In this document: positions 8,542 to 18,512 of the stretch, in pieces
Numbering within the stretch: position 1 is the first letter of the stretch
How the letters are laid out: the number at the start of each line of letters is the position of its first letter
Source: an uncultured Enterovibrio sp.
GTDB taxonomy: Bacteria > Pseudomonadota > Gammaproteobacteria > Enterobacterales > Vibrionaceae
DNA: 37,623 bases
NCBI GenBank assembly: GCA_947041315.1
Contig: CAMRDW010000009.1
Span: forward strand, 1 to 37,623
Direction of reading: 5' to 3'
Notes under the pieces: generated by a model
The model's input: only the letters and a program-made list of their open reading frames with translations
What the model was told of the DNA's origin: nothing
Databases searched by the model: none
Position numbers and translations under genes: made by a program

Positions 8542-11047
8542 TGCCAGATGTAGCCAATCGAGTAGAGATGGTATTAGCGCCCATAATACGAGGATATTGC
8601 TGATTCATTTGCGTGATGACCTGCTGCGCTATAGAAACCTCATCCATGCCCTGTGACGGGTTTACCGTAATGACGGGCGCAAAATTAACGGGTGCCATTG
8701 TATACGAGTCATTTTTAATTTGTTCCGCTTGCGCGATTTTCACTTCAATCATGTCATTCGTAGCAATTTTATTTGCAGCATGCTCACCCATTTTTTCTCC
8801 GGCATAGCTTCCGACCATTGACCCAATAAAACCGCCGACAGATGTTCCTATTCCAGGCAAAATAAACGTGCCTATTGCAGCACCAATCGACGTGCCAAGC
8901 ACGGATCCACTGAGATCACCCAACGCCCCACCAGCCGCTACCGTATCCTCGCTTTTGATTGCAGCTGCGAGCGTAACACCCGCAGTTAATATGCCTAGAG
9001 GTTTTAATATTTTCCCAAGCATTCCGCCACTACCGTGCATTCCTCCCCTGTCATTATCCCCACCACCACCGCGCATTCCTCCCCTTGCGCTCCTCTCATT
9101 ATCCCCACCACCACCGCGCGTTCCTCCTCTTCCGCCCCTCTCATTATCCCCGCCACCATCACGCATTCCTCTTCGCAGGTTTCGAAGGCGATTTCTGTCA
9201 AGCGTATTTCCAAGAAGAAGCCCTGCCGCCGATGTCGCCATAATAATTGCTTTTAACGCAATGAATGCAGCAATCCCCCCCCCAAGAGCTCCCGTAATAT
9301 CTTTGTTTTCTTCAACAAGTTCTCTTAACCCATCAACAAAATTACCTAAAGGGGGCAAAACAGCATTGAGGACCGGTAACATTGAATCACCAACCACGAT
9401 TGATAGGTTTGTTAATTTAGTTGTAAATGTTGACCATTCAATCTGAGATGTTGCTATCCGTGTTCGAAATTCATGCTCAATAGATGCAAGATGTATCTTG
9501 TCTCCCTGACGCGCAAATTTAAGCGTTTTTTCAAGGTTGGCGGTGTTATTCGCTAGCGATGCAACCGCCCCTTTAACTTCTTCACCGAAAATGCTACTGA
9601 TCAGCGCAGATTGATCTTCTTCATCAGCTTCTTTGATTGCTTCAAGCACATAGGTTAACGTGCCACTCGCATCAGTTTGCATGTCTGCGCTAATGTCCTC
9701 TGCATTTAAACCAATATGTGCATAAGACAGTTTTTGAGCGCGCGTTGCCGCAAACCCCGCAGACAATCGCCCGCTAATGTTTTTTAATGCAGTAGCAGAA
9801 CGCTCTTCGCCCATTCCGTTTGATAAAAGAGATGCGACAAGTGCAGTGGCCTCTTCGATGGAAAATCCAGAAGATAATGCGCTCGATCCTTCCCTTGCCA
9901 TCACTGCCGCAATGTCTTTCGCATACGCGCCCGAATTATTTGATAAGTGATTCGCGAGGCCTGAAAGAGTTCGGGCGCTATCTTGGGTTAGACCCATTGA
10001 CGATTTAAAGATCGCCATCGTCTCACCCGCTGTCGCTGCATCAATATCAAATGCAACACCCATCTTCACTGAATCGGTAACAAAGGCTTTTAGCTCATCG
10101 ATATCCTTGATCCCGCTTTGCGCGCCACTGGCCAGCATTGAATTCACGTCCGTTGCGCTCATTCCCGCGCCAGCCTTGCTTGCAGAGAAATTTAAAGACC
10201 AGCTCTTTAGCTCTTCAAGTTGCTTGGGTGTTGAATCGAGCACTTTGGCGACATTGGCAAAAGAAGACTCGTTTTCCATACCCCTTGCAATTGAACCAAC
10301 AAGTGGCATCGCTTGCATTGCAAGGCCGCCTGCGTCCCCCGCAAGTTGTCCTAGACCTTGCTGACGAGTATCAATGCGGCTTTGGACGGTTTGCATCTCT
10401 TGAAGTCGGCGCGTTTGTTGCGCTAATCGCTCAGATGCACGTTCAGCGATTTGAGCCAATCGTGCCTGTTCCGACGCAAGCTCACGTGTTTCAACACCGG
10501 TTCTTCGAAGTTCACTCCGCAAAGCCCGCGCACGAGCTATTTGCGCCGCTTTTCGGCTTGTTAACGTTTCAACAGAGCGTCCCGCCCTTGCATGCGCCGC
10601 GCCAAGCCCAAGGAGCGCGGTTCTTCCTTCATCTGCTTCTTGATTCAAGCTTGAAAGCCTACGCTCAGCAAGCGCTAATTTTTCACGTAAATCAGATGCG
10701 CCGTCTTCCCCCGCCTCTTCCATTGCAGCGTTAAGGCGCGAGATTTCGCGCTGTGTTGCTTTGGTTTCATTTCGAAGCGCTTTGTTCTTATCTTTTTGAG
10801 ATTCAATCTCACGCCCGAGCTCTTGGTGTTTTGTTTTAGATTTATCTAATTGATCGCCCAGGCGCGCGATGCTTTTGCGCGTTTTATCAAAAGAATCTGC
10901 TTTTTTAACCTGCGCGTTAAGCTCGCGAAATGCCTGACGGCTTTCTTCTGTTTCTCTCGTTAGACGCTCTGTTGCTGCCGTGGCGGAACGAATATTTCCT
11001 AGGCCATTAACGGCGGCATCAATAGCGAAACGAATTCTTTCACTCAT
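8528..11047 (-). CDS. Phage tail tape measure protein (P2 T-like)
   Basis: 839 aa; coiled-coil N-terminus, TP901-like central region (SFANVAKVLDSTPKQLEELKSWSLNFSAS...), transmembrane/Gly-rich C-terminus. Confidence 0.92.
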   Translation of the reverse strand: MSERIRFAIDAAVNGLGNIRSATAATERLTRETEESRQAFRELNAQVKKADSFDKTRKSIARLGDQLDKSKTKHQELGREIESQKDKNKALRNETKATQREISRLNAAMEEAGEDGASDLREKLALAERRLSSLNQEADEGRTALLGLGAAHARAGRSVETLTSRKAAQIARARALRSELRRTGVETRELASEQARLAQIAERASERLAQQTRRLQEMQTVQSRIDTRQQGLGQLAGDAGGLAMQAMPLVGSIARGMENESSFANVAKVLDSTPKQLEELKSWSLNFSASKAGAGMSATDVNSMLASGAQSGIKDIDELKAFVTDSVKMGVAFDIDAATAGETMAIFKSSMGLTQDSARTLSGLANHLSNNSGAYAKDIAAVMAREGSSALSSGFSIEEATALVASLLSNGMGEERSATALKNISGRLSAGFAATRAQKLSYAHIGLNAEDISADMQTDASGTLTYVLEAIKEADEEDQSALISSIFGEEVKGAVASLANNTANLEKTLKFARQGDKIHLASIEHEFRTRIATSQIEWSTFTTKLTNLSIVVGDSMLPVLNAVLPPLGNFVDGLRELVEENKDITGALGGGIAAFIALKAIIMATSAAGLLLGNTLDRNRLRNLRRGMRDGGGDNERGGRGGTRGGGGDNERSARGGMRGGGGDNDRGGMHGSGGMLGKILKPLGILTAGVTLAAAIKSEDTVAAGGALGDLSGSVLGTSIGAAIGTFILPGIGTSVGGFIGSMVGSYAGEKMGEHAANKIATNDMIEVKIAQAEQIKNDSYTMAPVNFAPVITVNPSQGMDEVSIAQQVITQMNQQYPRIMGANTISTRLATSGIDID
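9052..9180. repeat. 45-bp in-frame tandem repeats in the tape measure gene (about 3 copies)
   Basis: cattatccccRccaccaYc... restarts at 9052, 9097, 9142; encodes RGGxRGGGGDNE-like units. Confidence 0.8.
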
Positions 11048-11750
11048 TTTTTAACCCCTAGTTTTGCAAGGATCAAGCTGTATCGGCGCAATGCATCATC
11101 TTGTTTCCAGCTGCGCACTTCTGCTTCAGATGTATTACGATACATAGGAATGAGATCAATCAGCGCTTCGCAGTCGCTTTGGGAAAGAAAGCCGCCGATT
11201 GCGTAAAAAAATTGCTCACCTGTGGCTTTATAGCCAAATAATCATTCATGGCCATCAAATCGAGATCTTGTTTTTCAAGATTGCAAACCACGCGAAACAT
11301 AAATTCTTCTCGCTCGATTGGATCCAAGATCCCCGCTAACTTTTCGCAATGTCCCACCGTTGGCACTTGGAACCGAATGCGCGTAAATTCCTCGTCTATT
11401 TCATTTTTAAAGGTGAACAACAACTCAAAGGAATACGTTTCACCATTAATCTCATGCCCCGTCAGGAGATTACTTGGTGTGTTAATAAAAACCTGAATGT
11501 CAGACCCCAGCTGATTGAAATCAGGCGCGCGAAAATTTCCAAATTCTTCAATGGAGATATCAGTACATTCAAAAATCGCAGCTTTATATTGAGCAAATGT
11601 TTCAAGCTCTGAGATTTCGTCTTTTTTAATAAATGGCAATTTATTGAATGCACCGAATGTAATGGGCTTAATGACGATCTCATGAGAACCCCCTCTCCCA
11701 AAAAATGGCAAGGTTGACGTTCTTTTGGTTTCTGATTTTGATTCTTTCAT
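11044..11750 (-). CDS. P2-like E/E' tail chaperone pair by programmed -1 frameshift (E = 11160-11750)
   Basis: E frame AAT TTT TTT ACG; the -1 frame continues YAIGGFLSQSDCEALIDLIPMYRNTSEAEVRSWKQDDALRRYSLILAKLGVKK-stop, ending in ATGA overlap with the tape measure start. Slippery T_TTT_TTT at 11205-11211. Confidence 0.75.
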
Positions 11751-11766
11751 TTTATTTTTCCCATAA

Positions 11767-11786
11767 AAAAAGGGGCAAAAGCCCCA
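11767..11786 (-). terminator. Rho-independent terminator (minus)
   Basis: Minus strand GGGGC tttt GCCCC TTTTTTT. Confidence 0.65.
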
Positions 11787-11805
11787 TTAAAATATTTTCC
11801 TGCAA

Positions 11806-11928
11806 TTAGAAGAATGAAATCAGATACAAAACCGCTTCAATTGCAGCCCATCCAATCACCATTATGATTAAAGAAAAGATAAAAAGATGTGAGCGCCAAT
11901 TTTCAGGAATTAAATCTCTATCAAACAT
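11806..11928 (-). CDS. Small single-pass membrane protein, 40 aa
   Basis: MFDRDLIPENWRSHLFIFSLIIMVIGWAAIEAVLYLISFF; start overlaps the tail-tube stop (TAATG). Confidence 0.5.
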   Translation of the reverse strand: MFDRDLIPENWRSHLFIFSLIIMVIGWAAIEAVLYLISFF

Positions 11929-12416
11929 TAAAGGATCCCCGCTTGCCCCATTAAATTCTCTCCAAAAATAATGGTTTTACCTGTATCAATATTAATGTCA
12001 TGAATGACGCGGCCTGTATCCGTCATTTTGTACGCCTTGCAGGTGCCTTCAATCGTTACAGAAGGCTTTTCACCCATTTTATAAGCATCTTTTTTTACGC
12101 TTTTAATGATCGCATAGAGAGAATGCTCTTCAACGTAAATAAGCCCTTCTGTATTTTTCCCACGCTCCATGACATTAAGCTGCCCTGGTCTCATTAAAAA
12201 TTTTCCAAAGGCGACAGACAAACCACCATGATCACCACGCAATTTAAGCGTGAAGGAAAGCTTTTCAAGAGCAACGGCATCTTCACTGCCCACAAACGAT
12301 CCTTCAGATTCTGACATTTTGAACGTGATTTCTGGGGGCATAAATTCACTGATTTCATTCATTAAAGGAATGCTTTCTAGCATTGCCGTCAATCGAATTC
12401 TAATCCTGTCAGCCAT
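11928..12416 (-). CDS. Phage major tail tube protein (FII-like)
   Basis: 162 aa, downstream of the sheath gene; PEITFKMSESEGSFVGSEDAVALEKLSFTLKLRGDHG. Confidence 0.85.
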   Translation of the reverse strand: MADRIRIRLTAMLESIPLMNEISEFMPPEITFKMSESEGSFVGSEDAVALEKLSFTLKLRGDHGGLSVAFGKFLMRPGQLNVMERGKNTEGLIYVEEHSLYAIIKSVKKDAYKMGEKPSVTIEGTCKAYKMTDTGRVIHDINIDTGKTIIFGENLMGQAGIL

Positions 12417-13573
12417 TACACTATCTCCTCAAGCCATGATTTAATTAAGCCGTTATCAACACTCATTTCATAGATCATGTGTTCATTCGGAGAATAACGA
12501 CCGTAATTAATACACATAAACCAACGTCCTGATGTGTAGTTTTCAACGCTGTTCTTATCTGGGTGCAAGAATGCATTAAATGCGGGGATCACGCCTTCTG
12601 CAACAAGCCCTTGCCCCCAATTTGTAAGTCGCTCAACAACTTGCTTCATAAAATCTTCTGTGAGCAATTTACCAAGCAAAGGTTGGCTTGTTTCTTCTAA
12701 TTTTCGCGCCATAAGATCTTCAAGGCCAACATGGGCAATAAATCGCCCCGTGTTTGTGCGATTACCAATAATTGAATAACCGCCCATACGAGATCGGGCA
12801 ATTGTCACGACGCCGTGCTTGTTTAAAAAATTGGCCTGGGTTGTTTTATCGTTGATTTTATACGACACATTTCGCGCTGTTTCATCACACAAAACGCCGC
12901 AATTTTGCGGGCTTTCATGCCCCTTAACAGAAGCCATCGCAGCAACCAAAGCAATGGACGCGGGCATTAAAAGCTGCGCGCCGTCATAGGTTTTCAGAAA
13001 CCAGGGATCGATAATGCAGAGCTTATCCTGCCCTGTTCCTTCAGACCCAAACTGTGATGCAAATTCTGCTGCCGCCATATCGTTGGTGTTGGGGCCATCT
13101 AAAACAGGGCGGCACCGCACATCGCGCCCCATTAATGCTAATTTTTGCGCAACAGGCACTGAAGAAAAACCAGGGCATGCCGTGATCGTCGGGGTTTCAG
13201 CACATGCTTTTGTTGTTTCTAATCCCGTGATCGCACCTGTATCGGGATCAATCCCTCCGATTATGTTGGCCTCTGTTTTTGCGATGCTATTGGCAACGGG
13301 AACAACAGTGACATATAAAATGCACTGAACATATTCAAGAAGATATCGAACAACAAAAGGCAATGTTCCCTCTCTTGTTCCTGTTTTATCTAAAGATAAC
13401 ATGGCATCGGAATAGTTAAAAAGTCGAACGGGCTCATTGATTGGGATCGTCGCATTCGGCGCTGTGCCCGTTAAATGAACGACTTGCAAAGCAAGAGGTC
13501 CCATCGAGACCATGGGCTCAATGGTTCGAACTTCGACGCCATTTAATTCAAAATCTTGGATAGGTGTTAGCAT
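12416..13573 (-). CDS. Phage tail sheath protein (FI-like)
   Basis: 385 aa; VVPVANSIAKTEANIIGGIDPDTGAITGL..., GYSIIGNRT, FMCINYGRYSPNEHMIYEM. Confidence 0.9.
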   Translation of the reverse strand: MLTPIQDFELNGVEVRTIEPMVSMGPLALQVVHLTGTAPNATIPINEPVRLFNYSDAMLSLDKTGTREGTLPFVVRYLLEYVQCILYVTVVPVANSIAKTEANIIGGIDPDTGAITGLETTKACAETPTITACPGFSSVPVAQKLALMGRDVRCRPVLDGPNTNDMAAAEFASQFGSEGTGQDKLCIIDPWFLKTYDGAQLLMPASIALVAAMASVKGHESPQNCGVLCDETARNVSYKINDKTTQANFLNKHGVVTIARSRMGGYSIIGNRTNTGRFIAHVGLEDLMARKLEETSQPLLGKLLTEDFMKQVVERLTNWGQGLVAEGVIPAFNAFLHPDKNSVENYTSGRWFMCINYGRYSPNEHMIYEMSVDNGLIKSWLEEIV

Positions 13574-13797
13574 TATTTTTCACTCTCACAATCTAAAATC
13601 TTTCTCGTTTCAGTTAAGACCCCGTGACTTAGAAAAGAATCTGGCAACGCTGGTCCTACTTTCCCGCACAATATAAACATCTGGCTTTGCGCCAAAGTTA
13701 GTTGAATCGTTTTTTCTTCAGGCATTACCCATCGCGAATTCAGCCTAAATGGGTTTAAAATTGGATAATCTAATATCGGGTGTTTTTTATTTATCAT
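13573..13797 (-). CDS. Hypothetical protein
   Basis: 74 aa ORF abutting the sheath gene. Confidence 0.45.
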   Translation of the reverse strand: MINKKHPILDYPILNPFRLNSRWVMPEEKTIQLTLAQSQMFILCGKVGPALPDSFLSHGVLTETRKILDCESEK

Positions 13798-13839
13798 TAT
13801 TTGTCACTCAAAAAAACAAAGCTAAACGAATTTTCATTT

Positions 13840-14400
13840 TTATAAAACAGGATCAGGCCAAGGATTCTCGTCTTGTATTTTCTTCCTCAAGAAAATAGCT
13901 TGCCTTTCTATATTTAGCGCTTCTTCAAGAGATGACTTTGTTTTTATAATCCGCTTAATTTGCGCTTCTTGAAGAAACGGATCAACTATTTCAGAGTATA
14001 AATCACGCCGCTTATTATCAATTTCATTGAATTTACTTATATATTCCGCGCGTTTGTTTTTAATCCATTTGTCATTAATAAACTCATCAAACTGTGACGT
14101 TGGGATTTGCTCTGTCCATTTATCTTGAATTAAACCAAGCTCACGAACAGTGCTTTTTTTATTGCAATTTGATTTTAAATATATCGTTTTACCTCGGTTG
14201 TCTTCGATGTATTCTGAACCTATTGCAATCTCATTTAAATCTAATTTTGCAAGAACAGCAAAACCCTTTTTTTCTTCGAGTGGTTTAATGATCAGCGCGT
14301 CTCTTGGTATATGATAAACGCCCCCTCGGAATTCTGGAAAAATAGGTTCTAAATTAATTTCTTTTGTTTCTTTATTTACTGCCCAATACATTTTTTTCAT
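13840..14400 (-). CDS. Hypothetical protein, possible tail fibre assembly protein
   Basis: 186 aa, directly downstream of the tail fibre gene with an overlapping start. Confidence 0.5.
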   Translation of the reverse strand: MKKMYWAVNKETKEINLEPIFPEFRGGVYHIPRDALIIKPLEEKKGFAVLAKLDLNEIAIGSEYIEDNRGKTIYLKSNCNKKSTVRELGLIQDKWTEQIPTSQFDEFINDKWIKNKRAEYISKFNEIDNKRRDLYSEIVDPFLQEAQIKRIIKTKSSLEEALNIERQAIFLRKKIQDENPWPDPVL

Positions 14401-15590
14401 ATTGCTATCGCCATTGCTCTTGCTACGTTACGTGAAACAGAATCAAATGAAACGATATCAACAGATTCAGTATTCATTCCATCTCTAGCTAAATTACCGC
14501 GATTTCCAGAATCCAGCGTTTTTGTTGAGAGACCTTCTGTTCTGCTAATATGAGCGACTGCATCTCCCCAGGATGATGCACGAGCACCGCCGCCATTTGA
14601 TCTTTCAAAATAATGATGGCGTGAAGACAGTTGTTTTGAGTTAATTGTGCGCAAAGGATCTAGCCCTTTCTCTTGATCTAGAACACGCAAGAACTCACCT
14701 CTTATATCCCCTGTATTTATCAATCCGTTATTAACAAGATAAGGGTAAATTTCAGATAAGCGCCAGTAAACAACAGCGGGCAAATCCGCACCAATTTCCA
14801 TCACGGCCCATTCCGGTGCTTTTTTATCAATCCAGAAAAATGGCATTCCTGTGATTTCTGATTTATATTCAATCCACCAGAAAGGCGCATTTGAATCTTC
14901 CCATCCGTCGTGTCTATTTGATATGTTATTCGGATCTATTCCTTTGCAAGTTAAATTAGGGCCTGCATACATTTGCATTATTTTAAGTTGTTCATTAATG
15001 ATCGTTGTGCATATTTCGCCAGTTCTATAAGTCCTCTTCTCGTCATAAGCTAGAAATTGACAATCAAGCTTCAGCTTATTTATTTCATCAGCTAAGTCTT
15101 CTTGCGTTGCAAGAAGAATAGATTGATCAATTGTAAAGTTAACAACTTCTGCATTCAAAGTTCGAAAGCGCATTCGAATAATATAACTTTTAGACTCTCC
15201 CTCGGTGACTAAATGAAAATCCGTTGGAACTCGTCTATAAGCATAAACAAGCCCGGATTCAAGCAAGCAAGCGGCTTCATTAATCTCATAAGACTGTCCA
15301 TTAATTGAGTGATCTGCTGGGATAGATGCTTGAACAATAAATGCGCCGGGATTTTGAGGGTCTGATTTAACTGAACACTTAAATCTACCCTCCATTCCAT
15401 ATCCATCTATTAAATTTTTAACATCAACAGGTGATTGATTATCGGGTAATTTTCCGCGCCCAATTTCGATATATTTAATATCTAACGTTGTATTTTGTTC
15501 TTTTGCTTCTGCTTCTTTATTAAGTCCCAGCGTCGTCAAATAGCAACGATAATCCTTACTTTGTAGCTCTTCAAGTTGTGTTTTTATCAT
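14397..15590 (-). CDS. Tail-collar fibre protein (P2 H-like N-terminus)
   Basis: 397 aa; MIKTQLEELQSKDYRCYLTTLGLNKEAEAKEQNTTLDIKYIEIGRGKLPDNQSP...; position between I and sheath. Confidence 0.75.
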   Translation of the reverse strand: MIKTQLEELQSKDYRCYLTTLGLNKEAEAKEQNTTLDIKYIEIGRGKLPDNQSPVDVKNLIDGYGMEGRFKCSVKSDPQNPGAFIVQASIPADHSINGQSYEINEAACLLESGLVYAYRRVPTDFHLVTEGESKSYIIRMRFRTLNAEVVNFTIDQSILLATQEDLADEINKLKLDCQFLAYDEKRTYRTGEICTTIINEQLKIMQMYAGPNLTCKGIDPNNISNRHDGWEDSNAPFWWIEYKSEITGMPFFWIDKKAPEWAVMEIGADLPAVVYWRLSEIYPYLVNNGLINTGDIRGEFLRVLDQEKGLDPLRTINSKQLSSRHHYFERSNGGGARASSWGDAVAHISRTEGLSTKTLDSGNRGNLARDGMNTESVDIVSFDSVSRNVARAMAIAI

Positions 15591-16149
15591 TCGCTTTCTC
15601 TTTTTTTTCTAAAAAATAAGGCTGACAATCCAAAATAACCCCTGTCTCATTGAGGATACCCGGATATATTTGTGAATTAGAAGATCTCACAAGGCGTAAA
15701 TCAAGCGTGTCTCGCTCAGATTTATAAGCCCCTGCTCGCGAATTAAGTCTCAATTGAATTTCACCAGAGAGCGATTCTTTTTCTAATTCAGCGGAAATAA
15801 CCAAGGAATAAGGCAAGGGTGAACGCTCAACATCAGCTTTAAACCCCAGCGCTTCAATGGCCATCTTTAAACCAGCGCGAGAACCTGCTTTACTGTGAAT
15901 TTCAAATGCTCTCGCGGTTGTTTCCCGTCGTTGATGCGGCATGTCGATTGGTTGCCAATCTTGCACGCCGCGCTCGCTCGCAAGCAGAGAAACAAATTCT
16001 TCTTGTGTGGTTAAAGGGTTTCTTAGATCTGGGTACGGAGAATGGGCGCTTTCAATTAATTTATGCCAGGCGTATTCAATGGCCTCTTCTAGTGCTGTTC
16101 TGTTTTCAGGTTGAACAGATATAAATTCAACATCATTCGGCTCTAACAT
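15571..16149 (-). CDS. Phage tail protein I (baseplate)
   Basis: 192 aa downstream of J; YAWHKLIESAHSPYPDLRNPLTT...LASERGVQDWQPIDMPHQRRETTARAFEIHSKAGSRAGLKMAIEALG. Confidence 0.75.
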   Translation of the reverse strand: MLEPNDVEFISVQPENRTALEEAIEYAWHKLIESAHSPYPDLRNPLTTQEEFVSLLASERGVQDWQPIDMPHQRRETTARAFEIHSKAGSRAGLKMAIEALGFKADVERSPLPYSLVISAELEKESLSGEIQLRLNSRAGAYKSERDTLDLRLVRSSNSQIYPGILNETGVILDCQPYFLEKKEKANDKNTT

Positions 16150-17146
16150 CGATTAAAATCTCAGTGCAAAAAGGCGCTTCATCCCATGCACAAACCACAT
16201 CTGAAGCGGGTTCAATTAATTCAACACGAACCGGATTTAATCCATAAAAAATTTCACCCAATTTTAGTTGGTCAATGCGCCCCTCTAATCGATGAGAGGA
16301 ATTCGCAAAATCTTGCGCATGGGTAATGGCATTTAATTGCGTGATATCGTGATTGGGATCACCGCCTGTAAACAAGATTGCATGGATACGAAAAGGCTTA
16401 ATAAGGGCTGATTTCACAGACAGCTCATCACTTTCTTGTGCGATATCATCACGATTTAAATATTCAAGCATACGCGAAAGCAGATCATCGCTTGCAACAC
16501 CTTCAAGGCTCTCTCTACTCAAAACAGCCACACAAACTTTGCCAGAGCTTGGTTTGAGCATGCGAGCGTTGGCATCTTTAACTAAATTCGGTTGAGCCTC
16601 TTTTGGAAAATCAAAATGCATCGCCAGGCCACCTTCAGTGCTCTCAATTCTCACGAACGGTCTTTCACCCAAAGTCATTGCGTGAAATTTGTAACCCGCG
16701 CGGGTTCCGGTACAATGAAATTGGTAAGGAGCCATATCAAAGCGCCTTAGAAGATCTTTATCCGCCTCCATCACAGCCGGAACAGGTGGAAAAATGGATG
16801 TGTCCGCTTTTTTTAATATTTGGCGCTTTAGGTTGTATTGCAGCGCGAGCAAATCAACCATTTCACTTTCAGAGACAAATTTTCGAAACATCTGCAAAGC
16901 TTGATGATTATCTTCGCGCTTTTCTGCTATACGCTTTAAGACAAGAGCTTGAACAACTTGAGCTAATAATTCACTTTCATTATTCAATGCATCAGCAATC
17001 AAAGGCGTTAGTTCTGGATTTTTAGCAGAAACATATTCAAGAACATAAGCAATATAATCGGATAAAAGCGTTTCAAAATTTGGGGTTTCAAATGCATTGG
17101 GTACGCTCATATATCCCCTTTTAATGTGATTTCTTTTGTTCGCCAA
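16133..17146 (-). CDS. Baseplate assembly protein J-like
   Basis: 337 aa; RFDMAPYQFHCTGTRAGYKFHAMTLGERPFVRI; P2 gene order. Confidence 0.8.
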   Translation of the reverse strand: MANKRNHIKRGYMSVPNAFETPNFETLLSDYIAYVLEYVSAKNPELTPLIADALNNESELLAQVVQALVLKRIAEKREDNHQALQMFRKFVSESEMVDLLALQYNLKRQILKKADTSIFPPVPAVMEADKDLLRRFDMAPYQFHCTGTRAGYKFHAMTLGERPFVRIESTEGGLAMHFDFPKEAQPNLVKDANARMLKPSSGKVCVAVLSRESLEGVASDDLLSRMLEYLNRDDIAQESDELSVKSALIKPFRIHAILFTGGDPNHDITQLNAITHAQDFANSSHRLEGRIDQLKLGEIFYGLNPVRVELIEPASDVVCAWDEAPFCTEILIDVRAE

Positions 17147-17439
17147 ATGCCTTTAACTACAACCTTAAACCCGCCGTCACTTGCCATTGCAACACATCTT
17201 GTCGCTTTAAAATCACTTAATCCGTTGGCGGGGTTTGCCAAAGATTCGAGCGTTAGGTTCTGAACAATTAGAGCTGCATTCGGATTTTGCATTTGTCCAA
17301 GCTGCAATAGCGCCCGATTACCAATGCCCCGTCTTTTAATTCGGCTCGTGAGTTCGGTGGTTAAAATCCTGCGAAATCGACATGACAAAGCAGCAACACC
17401 GTAAACAGTGCGCCCATTTATTGGGTCAATGGCCATCAT
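17107..17439 (-). CDS. Baseplate protein W-like (gp25/lysozyme-like family)
   Basis: DPINGRTVYGVAALSCRFRRILTTELTSRIKRRGIGNRALLQLGQMQNP. Confidence 0.78.
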   Translation of the reverse strand: MMAIDPINGRTVYGVAALSCRFRRILTTELTSRIKRRGIGNRALLQLGQMQNPNAALIVQNLTLESLANPANGLSDFKATRCVAMASDGGFKVVVKGIWRTKEITLKGDI

Positions 17440-18047
17440 TTCTTTTTCTGCTTTTCTTTCTTTTGTTTAGGGGGGGATGTTGGATTACCAGGGCTAGATG
17501 AAATGTGATCATGTTTGTTGTAGATTTCACGGTCAGCCTTCATTGAGCGTATGCCGTCGCTAACATCTCCGCTCGATTTATAATTTCCGTCCTGCTCTGT
17601 GTTTCCGATTATTTTAAGGCCGCCTGGATAATGCGCCTCCATCGATCCTTTATCGAGATCGTAACGTTCTATCATTCCGTTTCCATAGTCCGTGACAACT
17701 TCGTTTTCTTTTACAGAAGGAAAGGGAAATTTAGTTGAAGGCAAACCCATTAAGGCAACGGCGTTATTTAAATTATCTCCGCTGCCTAAATTAATCAAAA
17801 TACATAATTCACCCTCGCTAGGACGACGATAATGAGAAACGCGCCCTGCGCAATGAACAAAAAACGGAACCGTTGTCGCTTTGTTTTCGCCTGTCTTAAT
17901 ATCCACCGTTGTTTCACCTACTTTATCAACAACACCGATACGTATGATATTCGCCAATGCACTGCGGTTCGCCTCGACTTCCTCACGTAGAAGCAGCATT
18001 TCTTCTTCAAGTGATTTTGTGTGTTCCAGTATTGCGGTTAGCATCAA
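17436..18047 (-). CDS. Baseplate assembly/spike protein V-like
   Basis: IRIGVVDKVGETTVDIKTGENKATTVPFFVHCAGRVSHYRRPSEGELCILINLGSGDNLNNAVALMGL. Confidence 0.82.
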   Translation of the reverse strand: MMLTAILEHTKSLEEEMLLLREEVEANRSALANIIRIGVVDKVGETTVDIKTGENKATTVPFFVHCAGRVSHYRRPSEGELCILINLGSGDNLNNAVALMGLPSTKFPFPSVKENEVVTDYGNGMIERYDLDKGSMEAHYPGGLKIIGNTEQDGNYKSSGDVSDGIRSMKADREIYNKHDHISSSPGNPTSPPKQKKEKQKKK

Positions 18048-18059
18048 GTGCCTCTATTT

Positions 18060-18512
18060 TTACGCCTCTAATGGCCCCATGCGGATAACTTGTTTAATCA
18101 CAACAACACGCAAAAAGAAGCCGGCTTCAGGTGAAAATTTCCGAGGGGTATTTGAGATTAATTTTGAAATGTTATTTATCGATCCGTTGTCAAATGTTTC
18201 ATCTAAAAGCTCACGCTCTATTCGACATGAAAGATCTAAAGCTTCAAGCTCAAAATCTTCAGAACTTAAAGGTACATAGACGAGAAAACGCAGCTCAATT
18301 TCATGCTGCTTTCGTCCATCATTCGCATAACCTTTACTCTCCACTTCGCCCGTGTGATAACAGATAAATGCGAACAAGATCTCTTCTGATTCGCGCTTAA
18401 AAGCGCTTTCTATTTTAAGGTTTAATCTGCTCTCTAATTCTAAAATAACGGCTTTCACATACTCACTGGGCGCTTTGTAACAATCTAAATTCACGATTAA
18501 AAAACTCCTCAA
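18060..18512 (-). CDS. Hypothetical phage protein (head-tail junction region)
   Basis: 150 aa ORF in a contiguous late operon. Confidence 0.55.
   Translation of the reverse strand: MRSFLIVNLDCYKAPSEYVKAVILELESRLNLKIESAFKRESEEILFAFICYHTGEVESKGYANDGRKQHEIELRFLVYVPLSSEDFELEALDLSCRIERELLDETFDNGSINNISKLISNTPRKFSPEAGFFLRVVVIKQVIRMGPLEA

Noticed and set aside
8868-9446. 192-aa Pro/Ser-rich plus-strand ORF
   Set aside because: Antisense of the Gly-rich tape measure repeats; low-complexity composition.
10138-10734. 198-aa plus-strand ORF
   Set aside because: Lies antisense within the well-supported tape measure gene, with no recognisable domain.
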